Below are positions 11,575 to 21,846 of a DNA stretch of 64,000 nucleotides, piece by piece. The DNA is from Anagrus nilaparvatae (lineage: Eukaryota; Arthropoda; Insecta; Hymenoptera; Mymaridae). The stretch's first letter is position 1. Each line of letters starts with the position of its first letter. The stretch lies in NCBI GenBank assembly GCA_022575985.1, contig JAKSXM010000132.1, positions 10,106,001-10,170,000 of the forward strand, in the 5' to 3' direction. The notes below the pieces were generated by a model. That model did not search any database and was not told where the DNA came from. It saw only the letters and a program-made list of their open reading frames with translations. Position numbers and translations under genes: made by a program.

Positions 11575-12290
11575 ATTCATCCCAAGCTGACACTTTAAGA
11601 GCTGCATTTGAGAGAAGATGAATGCCTTCACGGATATACTCCAGTTGCACATGCATATAAATCTGTAGGTTTTCCGTATATAGTATTCCTAAGTTGGTGT
11701 CACTTAATACTTGGCTTAAATCATTCATGTAAATACAGAATAAAAGTGGCCCCAGGATAGAGCCCTGGAGGACTCTTATGTTTATGTCACGAGGTGCTGA
11801 TGTAGTTTGTTTGGAAGTAACGCAAAGGGAACGACCATTGAGATATGACCAGAACCACATAAGAGCAGAACTTGAGAAGCCAATATCTTGAAGTTTTGTT
11901 AGTAGTCTGGATGGGGATACATTATCGAAAGCCTTGGAGAAATCAAACTGCAGCAAAAAGATAGCTAGTTTATTTTCTTTAGCCAGACGAATGTCATTTG
12001 TTAGTTTCAATAAGGCTATCTGTGTAAAGTGATGTTTTCTAAAACCTGCTTGAAATATGTCAAGGATTTTTGTCTTTGTTAAAAAGCTGACCACCTGATC
12101 ATCAGCCAACTTCTCCAAGACTTTGGATAGAAAGTATAGCAGAGCAATGGGTCTAAAATCAGAAGGGGATGATGGAATTGAGACTTTTTTCAGGGCCAAA
12201 ATGCGCGATATTTTCCAAACAATCAGGAAAGTTACAACTTTTTAATGATTCATTAAACAGGATGGTTAAGTACTTAGCTATTGTGGGAAT
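11575..12290 (-). pseudogene. Jockey-like RT relic, fingers and palm
   Basis: The open part 11561-12199 contains reverse transcriptase blocks in the right order: SDFRPIALL (finger), QFDFSKAFDNVSPSRLL (first catalytic aspartate region), RVLQGSILGPLLFCIYMNDL, then LYTENLQIY where an active enzyme has a YADD box. Upstream, to about 12290, sequence matching LTILFNESLKSCNFPD continues in another frame, so there is a frameshift near 12195. The lost catalytic aspartates, the frameshift and the LTR inserted right after the SAWDE motif show it is dead. The clade is assigned from the overall motif pattern; a related I-type element remains possible. Confidence 0.85.
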
Positions 12291-12363
12291 TTTAAATTAT
12301 TAGTAAAAACAATATAGAGCCGATAAATTAAAAAATAAAATAAAATTAATAATTAAATATTTT

Positions 12364-12840
12364 TCAAACTGAATAGAAATATTTTAGTATTCTTCTTGAA
12401 TTGTGTGAATGAAAGGAGATCGCGTATGCACGGAGGAATTTTGATCCAAAATTTGGCATATTTGACTTGGAAAGTAAACCCCAATTGTGTATAACTGAAG
12501 GTCTATCCATAGCTTTACGAGGTCCACTAGATGGTCTGTCTCTTTTGTATAGTTTGAATAATGGCAAAAAGAAAGGTAGTTGTTTCATCGTATTATTGTA
12601 TACATAGTAAACGATGCAAAATAGTCCATACGCGTAGATATTCGCAATTCAGTCGTCTTCTGTAGGGTGTTATATGTTGTTGTCGTTTTAAACCACAAAT
12701 ATATTTAATACTTGAATTAGAGAGTCTTTGAAGCAGTTCACCCAACTGTTTAGAAATAACTGAGTAGACGAAACTGCAATAATCCAGTAATGGCATCACT
12801 AATGACTCAGCTAGACGTTTACGGAGAGGTTAAGAGATGC
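12364..12840 (-). pseudogene. Second jockey-like element, C-terminal fragment
   Basis: On the minus strand, 12799-12593 encodes LLDYCSFVYSVISKQLGELL, then IKYICGLKRQQHIT. Upstream, the same frame reads RKRLAESLVMP to about 12840. After a shift near 12590 it continues with LPLFKLYKRDRPSSGPRKAM and ends near 12364. The layout matches 9071-9602, so this is the 3' part of another copy lying just upstream of the 11575-12290 relic. Frameshifts make it non-functional. Confidence 0.75.
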
Positions 12841-13608
12841 AAAGTCTAATGACCCAAAGACCATTATTATATTTACTTTTTTTAGGACTTTCTGAATTTC
12901 GAAGAAAGAGAAATAAATTAGAGATTTTTATAGTTTACAATAAAATTTACAATGTAAATAACCAAAAGAAAAATTATTCAAAATATAACACGAACACATT
13001 TTGGCAGTTTATAAAATGCGAATAACAATATTAATTTATTTCTATTTTATTTAATAACAATCTGTCAGTATAATAATTAAAATTAGAATTAAAATAATTA
13101 ATAAATAAATATCTAAAAAGATGCAATATGTTAAAAATAAAAAAAATAAATCGTTCGTTATAATTATTTTACGTTTACCAGCGTTTTTTTAGGTTCGAAT
13201 AATTAAGACACTTTATGAAATATTTTTGAAAATTAAAGTTTTATAAAGCACCCCGAGGAGAATCAAAAACAAGAGTAAATATCGTGGTAATCTATAATAT
13301 TTTTTGTGAAGTATAACCGGCACGAGTCTGCTGCTGCGGCCTTTTAGGAGGCCTTCCCCTATCCGGGAGCCGGTCACGAACCGCTATTAAAGCTTCGGCA
13401 ACCAAGATTTTACTAATTTTCTTTCTCTTCGAGATGATTTTAGAAAGTGTCTTGATAAAATAGTAATTTAGTTATCGTACTGGTTATTCATTATATTATT
13501 AAAAAAGATTTACCTTTTGATTATTTTTTCAGTTATTTTTGTGATTTAAATTATTTTTTAAACTGATTGTAAAAAAAATTAATTTCTCTAAATTTTATAA
13601 AATTTTAA
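12841..13608. other. Non-coding DNA with a GC-rich island
   Basis: Mostly AT-rich. Positions 13316-13410 are strikingly GC-rich: CCGGCACGAGTCTGCTGCTG, then GGCCTTTTAGGAGGCC (a perfect stem with a four-base loop), CCGGGAGCCGG, and CGGTCACGAACCGC. This could be part of a structured untranslated or SINE-like element. No coding or tRNA feature was recognised. Confidence 0.4.
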
Positions 13609-14545
13609 GACCCAGTTATTTTTTAAGAAAAATTGGTTTTCGGTCAAATCGTCTGAAATTTTAAGTTAGTTAAAGTCATGTTGAAAAAAAGTTCTCATGG
13701 GCTTAAACCTCCAAGATAATCACATTAGAATATGATAGACATTTTTTGACTCTGATAAACTGCTTCAGTTAAAATGCAGAGGAAAGGGTTGATATTACCC
13801 GCAACAAGCTAATTTTTCATAATACAGGTTCTTTTCGTCGCGGATCACAAATTTTTTGGTCCTGAGAATTTCCTGCGAGAGCAGAACCTTTAAAAAAAAT
13901 ATCAATTTTTGTTACTATACATTTTTTCGGTTGCTTAATACAAATTTCGGAGTTCCGGGGTTAGAAACAAATTCAGCCTTTAAATCTCGATATGTATAAT
14001 AAACGACAGAAGAAACTTTCAGTAACCCGAAACTTGCTTTCTTTTATGAATGTCACAAGACTTCCTTTCTTAAAGATGCTTTTGTATAATTAAAAGCATT
14101 TTTGAAATTGTAGGGTGCTAAATTCGTTTCTAAACCCTGGGACTCCAAAATTCGTATCAAGCGACCAAAAAACGTATGACAACTCAAAATAAGCTATTTT
14201 TGTAAATGTTGTAAAAATGAGGGGTGTTTTTGCAAATTTGATGGTATTGCAATCTCAAAAAATTTTCTATCCCTAAACATCGGTCACAGCAATCAAAAAT
14301 ACGCATATCAGAGAAAATTATAATGTTATGAGTAATATAAATCTCTTTCTTTGCATTTTGACTAGCGTTGATTATCAGAGATAAAAAACGCGTTTTCAAC
14401 AAATTCTAATGTGATTATCTTGAAACTGACGCACATAGAAGATTTATACCCATCAGAACATTTTCAGCATTACTTTGAACTAACATTTTCCAAAATTTCA
14501 TAAAATTTGGCCAAAATCCAATTTTTATAAGAAAATTTCGGGGTC
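13609..14545. mobile_element. Large imperfect inverted repeat (foldback), about 937 bp
   Basis: The two halves are diverged reverse complements. Paired segments include AAGATAATCACATTAGAAT (about 13712) with ATTCTAATGTGATTATCTT (about 14403), and GGTTGCTTAATACAAATTTC with GAAATTTTG/ATACGA-type sequence around 14140-14165. GACCC at 13609 pairs with GGGTC at 14545. The centre is near 14075. Divergence between arms suggests an older foldback element. There is no gene inside. Confidence 0.7.
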
Positions 14546-15055
14546 CATAACTAACGTGTTAGTGAATTGATTCCATTAATAATTCTTTATGCAAAAATTT
14601 TTATATTTGGTTTATGCTCTCAAAATACTTTTTTTAAATATCAAGCACAAGGTTGTCAACAGTAACATTATTAAAAATACCAAAAAATTTTAGCTTTTGC
14701 AGTTTTTTCTAAGAATATTTCGAAGTTGATATGAAGCAAGAAACACTAAACGCCATTTTGTTTATATTTATAAAATGATTCATAAAAACTATGTATGTTT
14801 GCTAGATTTAAATCATTATGAATATTAAAAAGAGATGTCATTAATATTAAATATTAAAAAAATAATTTTAATTCATAATAAAATATTTGGTAATGTTTTT
14901 GTCAGGATTCTGATAGAGGTTGTATTAGAATAAATAAATCATAAAACTATAGTAAATTCCAGTGTTAAAAAGCACCTTTTATTTAGTTTAATCAATTTTA
15001 AAAATTAATTTATAAAATGAAAAACGCGCATTGATACAATAAAGTTAAACAAGAA
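14546..15055. other. AT-rich non-coding DNA
   Basis: Nothing beyond short A/T runs was seen. Confidence 0.4.
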
Positions 15056-15730
15056 ATGTACAAAGCACGACGTAAATGTGCAACTGTAAGCGCAGCCACA
15101 ACGCAATGCCCATCGATGAAAGAACGTGTTGTGCGCATAGCGTCGCGGTTGAGACCTCTTTTTACGGCTTTTGTAGAACCAGCCTTAAATTGGATTTTCA
15201 GTTTTTGCTTGTGGTTTGCGGCTCATTTCTGCAAAAAGGCTCCATCTACAAAAGCCGTATAATAAGGGGATCCTAACCACAAGCGCAGCAACAATTTAAT
15301 GCACAGAAAGGCTGGTTCTACAAACGCCGTGCAATGCACACAACACGGTTTTTCGGCTCTGCGCTTTGCGTTGTGACTACGCTTGCAGTTGTGAGATTCA
15401 GCAAACCTCCATATACGCAAACCGAAACCACAACGCAATGTGCACAACATGATTATGTATCTGGGCGCATGTTGTGTTGTGCGTATTGCAATCCAGCTGT
15501 GCTTGCGGTTTCGATCTGTTTTTACGACCTTTGTATATTGAGCCTAATGGTGGTTCACCGCAAGCGCAGTCGCAATGCAATGTGCACAAACCAAAATTGT
15601 GTCGTGCGCATTGTGTAGCATTTGCATTTGCGGTTGCACCCCCTTTTTGCGGATTTTGTAGATGGAGCCTGAGCATTGTGTTCTGGCTACGCTTGCATAT
15701 GCAAACCCTGATAACGGGGTTTATATATGA
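15056..15730. repeat. Cluster of GCGCAATGC-type repeats in both orientations
   Basis: This patch is unusually rich in CpG and GC for the region. Variants of CAACCGCAAGCGCAACGCAA, GTGCGCATTGCG and CTTTTACGGCTTTTGTAGAN recur in direct and inverted orientation. Examples: 15076-15110, 15125-15180, 15230-15300, 15325-15390, 15425-15500, 15555-15690. Open frames on both strands follow from this repetition, not coding. A single related copy lies at 59930-60075. It may be a composite of nested or tandem inverted MITEs. Confidence 0.7.
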
Positions 15731-16032
15731 AACCTTAGGCACATTCTACAAACATCTGGTAAACTCTTGTGGTTTTTATTTATTATTGTAGTATGTGTCT
15801 TATGCAGACCCTACTTTGTAATATAAGAGTTCGCATGTAAAAGCGCAGGTGCCGAAAAAGAAACTTAAAAACATACATTTAACGCAATTCTCACACACAG
15901 CATACATTTTTATGCAAAAGCCATATAGACATATTTTTCTCTCTCACTCTCTTTACAGTATTTTATTATTTAAATAAATTATTTAATCAAAATTAGAATA
16001 TGAACACTGTAAATAGAGAGAGAAAATAAATA
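15731..16032. other. AT-rich non-coding DNA
   Basis: No gene; a CTCTCTCACTCTC run lies near 15937-15950 and GAGAGAGA near 16015. Confidence 0.4.
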
Positions 16033-16253
16033 CCCACGTAAATGGATTAAGCTTAATGAATTAAGCTTACTGGAGTAAGCTTACTGGCTTAAGCTTACTG
16101 AAGTAAGCTTATGAACTAACCTAAAAAGGCTTAATTTTTAAAATCAAGCTTACGGACTAACCTAAAAAGACTTAATTTTTAAAATTAAGCTTACGGACTA
16201 ACCTAAAAAGACTTAATTTTTTACCAAAATTAAGCTTAATCCTTTTACGTGGG
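16033..16253. mobile_element. TA-flanked MITE with internal minisatellite, 221 bp
   Basis: CCCACGTAAATGGATTAAGC at the left end is mirrored at the right (GCTTAATCC, then TTTTACGTGGG). TA flanks both sides (16031-16032, 16254-16255). Inside, a 41-bp unit carrying GGACTAACCTAAAAAGACTT is present about three times. It is preceded by four AAGCTTACTGG-like units, which alternate GGAGT, GGCTT and GAAGT before TAAGCTTA. Confidence 0.85.
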
Positions 16254-16562
16254 TAATTAAAAAACCATGTTATTGTACAAACAATAGTAAATACAGAATT
16301 TTGAAAATACAAAATTAATTTTCATTTTGGTATAATTTTATGTCCGTGATACACTTACAATATTTTTCACCTTCCTTACTGATTTTTTTTGAGAAACATC
16401 AATCTTAAGATTTTAGTTTAATACTTGTATTATAATTAAACGTAGAAATTGTGTAAAAATAAAATAATTTTTTTCTTTAGAATAAATTTTGTTTTCTTCT
16501 GTTTTTTTACAATTTTTTTTCCTTTACGCTTTTTAGAAACTTTTACAAATAATTTTGTTTCT

Positions 16563-18326
16563 TTATTTTTTTTTCCATTTAAAGTACAAAACTTCGCTGA
16601 AAAAAGCAATGCATGCTAATGAGAATCCGATTCCTAAAACAAATATTGATATCCTCAACAAGTCATTATTATCAATAAAAAGATAGTCGTAATTATTATC
16701 TTCAATTCTTTTATCAACTTTAAAATCAGAATTCCATTTTTGATCTAAGCCTGACTCATAAATCAATTGATCAATTTTAGAAAATTTTTGAATTAAATGT
16801 GACCTTTTATTAAAATTTAAAAAAAGAGGATAAGCAGGTAAATTTAAATCAATGATTTCCACTCTTCGTAGTCCAGTTTCAGTAACATCATAGTAGAGCA
16901 AAGATTCAGCTACTAATTCACTTACAACCATAACTTTTATTAAATCAATATCTGTACAAAATTCTTTAATATGATTAAATAATAGAACGATTTCTTTCGG
17001 TGCAATATTTTCTTTTACATACCATTTTAATGAAAGAGTTCCATAATATGGAGAGCAAACAGTAATATTCTTCATAAATATTTCTTTAATGGACTCTGCT
17101 ATAGGGCGCTCGTGATTAACAAAGTTCATTTCTGTCAACATTGAAATGATATCTGATGTTTGGAAAATCGATAAAAATACAAGCGTTAAGAAAATAATTT
17201 TTGATCTTATGGTTCGGTGTTCATTGTCTGTATTTCCTAGGAGCAATCCAAATATCATAAACAAAGACCAATCTTCATTTTCTATTTTCAAAATTTTTAC
17301 AGCAACAACAATTATTAACATAACAGAAGTAAGTGTTAATGCAGCATATAAAATGTTGTTTGATAATTTAAATTTGACTTCGCTTTCGATTGGTACCAAA
17401 GCAACATACTTTTCATATCGCAAAATGTAACTACTTGAATAAGGAATCGCAAGAGGATGATGTTGGGTAGGTGTTAAATATAATTCAAGCTTATATTCAT
17501 CAAATAATTTCTCATTATAAGCAGTTCCAGGATTAAATTGTATGATTGTATTTGTAGCATTTAAATTATTTAAAAATACTTGACATACTTTCCATAGTCT
17601 TAGTGCTGGTAGAAAATTGGGAGGGTAACCAACATTATCAACATAATTTACATTATTTACAACTCCAATATTCAAAGAAATAGCTGTTGTATTTGATAAC
17701 TTATCAGGAAAAATATTTTTTTTGAATGGTTTTTCAAAAGTTTCAAAGGTAAAGAATGCTTTATTGTATGGTAATATATTGAATACGTTAATTTCAGCAC
17801 TTGGAGAAATAAATATAAGTGTAGAATCAAGGAAACCTGATTTAATTAATGCAAAGTATTGATTATACAATAATTTATAATTTTTTGATATATCACCAAA
17901 AAATATTAATAATAGTTTTGGTTTTTTTCCAATAAATGCAGAAACTAAAATTGATTCTTTTAATTCAGTTAAAACATTTAAATGATTAAGATAATTATTT
18001 GGACTGATTAAAATTACATGTAAAGGTGAAGATAACTTTCGATTATATTTATAAAATTTTTCATTTTTATATATATCATACCATTTGTACTTTGCAAATG
18101 CAGGTAGATTATCAACATTCATTATTGTTGTTGAAACTTGATTCATAAAACCTTTTATCATCAATTGCTGTTTGTCATAATGTAATGTTTCATTGTTATT
18201 CGAATATAGCATTACATGATGAGGTTTTACTTCACTAAGCACTTTATCAATAGCTTTAGTTATTAAGTTCGGATCACTCACTTCAAATTTACAAATTAAA
18301 GTCATAATCAGTATGAAAAATTTCAT
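16563..18326 (-). CDS. Divergent ionotropic receptor (iGluR-like ligand-gated channel)
   Basis: A 587-residue intronless protein. Insect ionotropic receptors are variant glutamate-receptor channels of sensory neurons that sense odours, tastes, humidity or temperature. The start at 18326 gives a hydrophobic leader (MKFFILIMTLIC) aligning with the paralogue at 1-171; an in-frame ATG 21 bases upstream would add seven residues before it. Visible layout: signal peptide about 1-16, long extracellular N-terminus, first ligand-binding half about 218-310, membrane helix about 326-346 (LYAALTLTSVMLIIVVAV), pore loop about 353-364 (WSLFMIFGLLLG), second helix about 376-396, second ligand-binding half about 400-550, and last helix about 557-580 (ISIFVLGIGFSLACIAFF), ending WKKK. 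The length and short pore are typical of divergent IRs. The co-receptor-type large amino-terminal domain is absent, so this is a tuning-type receptor. Frame and membrane topology are intact, so it is probably functional. The ligand cannot be told. Confidence 0.88.
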   Translation of the reverse strand: MKFFILIMTLICKFEVSDPNLITKAIDKVLSEVKPHHVMLYSNNNETLHYDKQQLMIKGFMNQVSTTIMNVDNLPAFAKYKWYDIYKNEKFYKYNRKLSSPLHVILISPNNYLNHLNVLTELKESILVSAFIGKKPKLLLIFFGDISKNYKLLYNQYFALIKSGFLDSTLIFISPSAEINVFNILPYNKAFFTFETFEKPFKKNIFPDKLSNTTAISLNIGVVNNVNYVDNVGYPPNFLPALRLWKVCQVFLNNLNATNTIIQFNPGTAYNEKLFDEYKLELYLTPTQHHPLAIPYSSSYILRYEKYVALVPIESEVKFKLSNNILYAALTLTSVMLIIVVAVKILKIENEDWSLFMIFGLLLGNTDNEHRTIRSKIIFLTLVFLSIFQTSDIISMLTEMNFVNHERPIAESIKEIFMKNITVCSPYYGTLSLKWYVKENIAPKEIVLLFNHIKEFCTDIDLIKVMVVSELVAESLLYYDVTETGLRRVEIIDLNLPAYPLFLNFNKRSHLIQKFSKIDQLIYESGLDQKWNSDFKVDKRIEDNNYDYLFIDNNDLLRISIFVLGIGFSLACIAFFSEVLYFKWKKK

Positions 18327-19397
18327 TATTACAAAATTAATACACAAACTTTATAAAACAAATTATCATTTCTAAAAATGTTAAATTTTATTGAATATTA
18401 GTTTTAAATTATTTTCATAATTATCTGGATTAATACCAAAACTGTTAATTATTACATTAAATTAAAAATGATCCTATAATATCAATAAAATAATTTGATA
18501 AATTATTTTTATTTAATTTTCAAATTTTTTTTTAATTAGATTATTAAAAAATTTTTATTACGCAAAACTATTTTAAAATAAAAGTATAAACAAGAATAGA
18601 AATTTTGCAAGTAATAAAAATTTCTTGGAATTTCTATTAAGAAAGCATAATTAGTTTCTAGTTTTTTGGTATAATTTGAATCAGTATTTTTAATTTAGCT
18701 TCGATACTCAAGAGTATAAAAAAATTAAAGTTCCATATTAGGATTAGTGCTAAAAAAAAAAAAATTTATTATTTTACTAAATTACTATTTTAAATAAATC
18801 TTATTTTAAGTAAAATAAAATACTTACTTTTTTTACTGAAATCTGATGAACAAAAAATTTCAATTTAAAAATTAATTATCTTTTAAATATTAAATTTTAT
18901 TAAATTAAATAATTAATTATCATGCGAGTTAAAATTTTATAAAATTTTCTTAAACGTATTATAAATTTTACTTTTTAATATAAAAAAAAGTATATTGCAA
19001 CACTTTGACAATGTTGCACGTTCTGCTCCCAACAACTGTAATGAAACCTAGAAGTGAAATATTTAACGATAAATTTAAAACGTAAATAAAAATGTTTTAC
19101 TTTTTTGTTTCTATAACAACTGTCTATTTTTTAGTTAAAAACATGAAATATTAATCAGGGTATTTGAGTCGATATTTTTTTTTTTTAATAAACGAACGTT
19201 CAAAATGAAATTGTTTTACAGGGTCACTTATTTGGTAAAATTTATGTATACACTGTAAATAAATATAGAGTAGAAATTACTTTTAAAGATAGTAAAAAAA
19301 TTCGAAATAGCCATATCTAACTTTAACTGTAATATATACAAGTTCTAGTTTAAAAATTACTATTAATTAGAGTAAAAATTGCTCCAAAGAAGAGTAT
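18327..19397. other. AT-rich upstream region of the receptor
   Basis: No gene. The AACGTAAATAAA/ATGTTTTA block at 19078-19110 resembles those at 2288 and 3545. Promoter elements could not be pinned down reliably in such AT-rich DNA. Confidence 0.4.
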
Positions 19398-19630
19398 AGG
19401 GTAGATTTCATTGAGCGCATTCTGGCGTATTCTTACTAGATTCTAGGGGCACTAGAGTAGAAATAATTAATTATGTTTCAAATTTTATTAAAATTCTGCT
19501 CTAGCGGGATCCAAAAAATCGCCACAAGTAAAAATTATAAAAGTTTTTTGATGCCAATTAATAGGATTCAATTCTTTCAACTCTAGTGTCCCTAGAATCT
19601 AGTAAAAATATGCTCCATGAAATCGACCCT
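19398..19630. mobile_element. Palindromic MITE-like element, 233 bp
   Basis: AGGGTAGATTTCATTGAGCG at the left is mirrored by CTCCATGAAATCGACCCT at the right. Further in, TACTAGATTCTAGGGGCACT pairs with AGTGTCCCTAGAATCTAGTA. The arms are about 70 bp with a few mismatches. No clear target duplication was found. Confidence 0.7.
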
Positions 19631-20810
19631 TATAAGTTAGTAAAAATTCTCATAATCTCCGGGTTCACCAAGCACTCGTGCTAGTGCTCACGCTGGTGTC
19701 TAAACTTTTGCGCCCTTAATATACCCTTAATATACTTAATATACTATCTCCAATACATATTATTGTTTCATGTATATTTTATGTGCTTCAATATTTTGCC
19801 AAGGTCTAGATTTATCAGATTTTTAAACACGTAATTATTTTTACTTTGACTACCACTCAAAGTTTTCAATTTTTATTGAGTACTGGAATGGCGGTGTATA
19901 TCAGAGCAAAGAATCAGAGGCATGCAGAAAATAATTTTAAAATAAATATTACATATTTTTTATAAAAATTAAAAAAAAAAATTCTAAATGAATTAAAATG
20001 TAGTTTGTTATGGAAAACCTCATAATATACTTAAAAATTGGGGAGAACGTGATAAGTCACATATTTTGGAAAATTGATTTTTTGTATTATTATTATTATT
20101 CATAGGCATATTCTTCATTTGAGCACAATTGGGTGCTAAAAGTCCGAAAATTTTGGGTAGAAAATGAATTTTTAAAACTAAACAAAAACCGTAAAATATC
20201 ACATTTTCTTTTTGTAAAGTAAAGCGTAACTTCTCCAAATCATGGATAAGGATAGAATAATATTTATTTCTGGTCTGCGTCGAGAAAGCACTTTTTTTCG
20301 GACGCTCGGCTTCGCCTCGGAAGGTAATTTACGTGCGATTTGGGCCATTCTTTACATTTCTGGACTCGAGCCGTAAATATACTATTTCATGAATAACACA
20401 AATTAAATTTTTTTTGTGATAAAAATATATATCACAATATATATATATATATAGGCATTTCTACCTGTTCGTAACTATTTCGATAATTTTTTTTTTAAAC
20501 TTAAATTTTTAGGCACACTTGTAAAATTTATACAGTTTATTCATAATATTAAATATTTTTAAGAAATAATCCTGTAACTGCTATTTACTAGACGGTATAA
20601 GAGAAAAATCCATTAATATAAGTATTCGCATTTTAGGTTAAAGTAGGCTCTAAATATTAATTTTAATCCCAATTCATTTTAGGTTTGATGTTATTAGTTT
20701 CTTTTCTTTTATCCTTTGATCAAGATAAACTTCTAAAAGTAATCTGATTCTTACAACTAGTTCTTTAGAAAGTCTGAGCTATTGTACTTTAGTAACTAAA
20801 AAAAATCATA
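19631..20810. other. Non-coding DNA left of the LTR element
   Basis: No gene. A copy of the GCCAAGGTCTAGATTTATCAG repeat lies at about 19798, and a GC-rich CGGACGCTCGGCTTCGCCTC patch at about 20299. A TA microsatellite (20437-20452) is followed by GGCATTTCTACCTG, whose reverse complement recurs near 27408. Confidence 0.4.
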
Positions 20811-21816
20811 TGTAACCGGATGAAATCCGGTTACATGGAATTTGTAATTTGTTAGCAATTTTCAAATAAATCTATTATTTCATAAAAATCATAAGATTTA
20901 TAAATTTAAATTTTCATCAGTTTTGTGACATAAAATGCCACCAATAAGGCATTTTCACGTGATCGATTCTCTGAGCCAATCAGAATTCGACACGTTTGGA
21001 GAAGAATAGAGTTCTTCATCCATATCAGGCCGCGACGCCATTCCGACTGTGGACTCCGGACGAGTGACACGCAGTCGTTGCTCGCTCTGTAAAATAATAT
21101 GTGTTAACACCAAGTTTAAATTATAAATATTTTATAATTTACAGACTTTCAAAGAAAGCAGACTAATTATAATTTTGTGATTTATTAATAACTTATTTGT
21201 GTGAATAAATATTATATTTGTGACTTTATATTTGGACTACGAGAAAGACACCGCCATCATCAAGAATATTCGGAAGGAGAGATCTTCAGACACCGATCGG
21301 ATATTATATGGTAAAACAAGATATATGTTAATTTACCAATGATGTGTGTGTTCTTTCGCGTATTTAGTTAATTCAGTTTTTAGATAATTATTAGTTATAT
21401 AAGTACGGTTTTAGTTTTATAATTTTGTGTATAATTAAAGTTGTGGAAAGACGCCCGAGATCGTCTCAATGCTCTCCCTTCTTTCAATATAGTGACCATT
21501 GTTTTCGTGTCTTTGAGTTATTTAATTTTGTCATTTCTTTCTTATTTAGTTATTCAAAATTTCTAGATTTTAATAAATCTAGTGGCGCTCAACTCTATGT
21601 TTATTCCGGAAATTAGAATAATAATCAATACTTTCTGTAAATAAAATAAACTTATAATTTTCATTTCAAATAAATAATTTTCATTATTTGTATATAAAAT
21701 TTGACTACATTTATTTTATTATAAAATTTATTTCATTTCTGTATTTCCCGGAATTTCAGGTTTGTTATTTTTATTATTTTATTTTGTTTGACCCTTTTAA
21801 AATAACCTCGGTCACA
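20811..21816 (+). repeat. 5' LTR
   Basis: Starts TGTAAC, ends GTCACA. The first 25 bases form a perfect hairpin (TGTAACCGGAT, GAA, ATCCGGTTACA). A CCAAT box sits in GAGCCAATCAG near 20973-20983. GC-rich DNA follows around 21029-21090 (CAGGCCGCGACGCC, GCAGTCGTTGCTCGCTC), a plausible transcription start region. The 63-codon open frame inside is identical in both LTRs and shows no known motif. Confidence 0.92.
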
Positions 21817-21821
21817 TATTT

Positions 21822-21846
21822 TGGCGCTCGCAAACGTGGGGCTCGA
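21822..21846 (+). promoter_or_regulatory. Primer-binding site, tRNA-Lys-like
   Basis: Five bases after the LTR, TGGCGC, then a variable gap, then ACGTGGGGCTCGA. These two blocks match the complement of the 3' end of tRNA-Lys(CUU) (TGGCGCCCAACGTGGGGCTC), with about three extra bases in between. It would prime minus-strand DNA synthesis. The extra bases make the match imperfect. Confidence 0.65.

Noticed and set aside
13316..13330. CGGCACGAG resembling a cDNA-library adaptor
   Set aside because: The surrounding sequence is continuous and structured; nine bases can match by chance.
15056..15791. Several overlapping open frames of 66-114 codons on both strands
   Set aside because: They come from a CpG-rich inverted-repeat cluster; frames on both strands with the same repeated words argue against coding.
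17146..17430. 94-codon plus-strand frame
   Set aside because: Shadow of the ionotropic receptor on the other strand.
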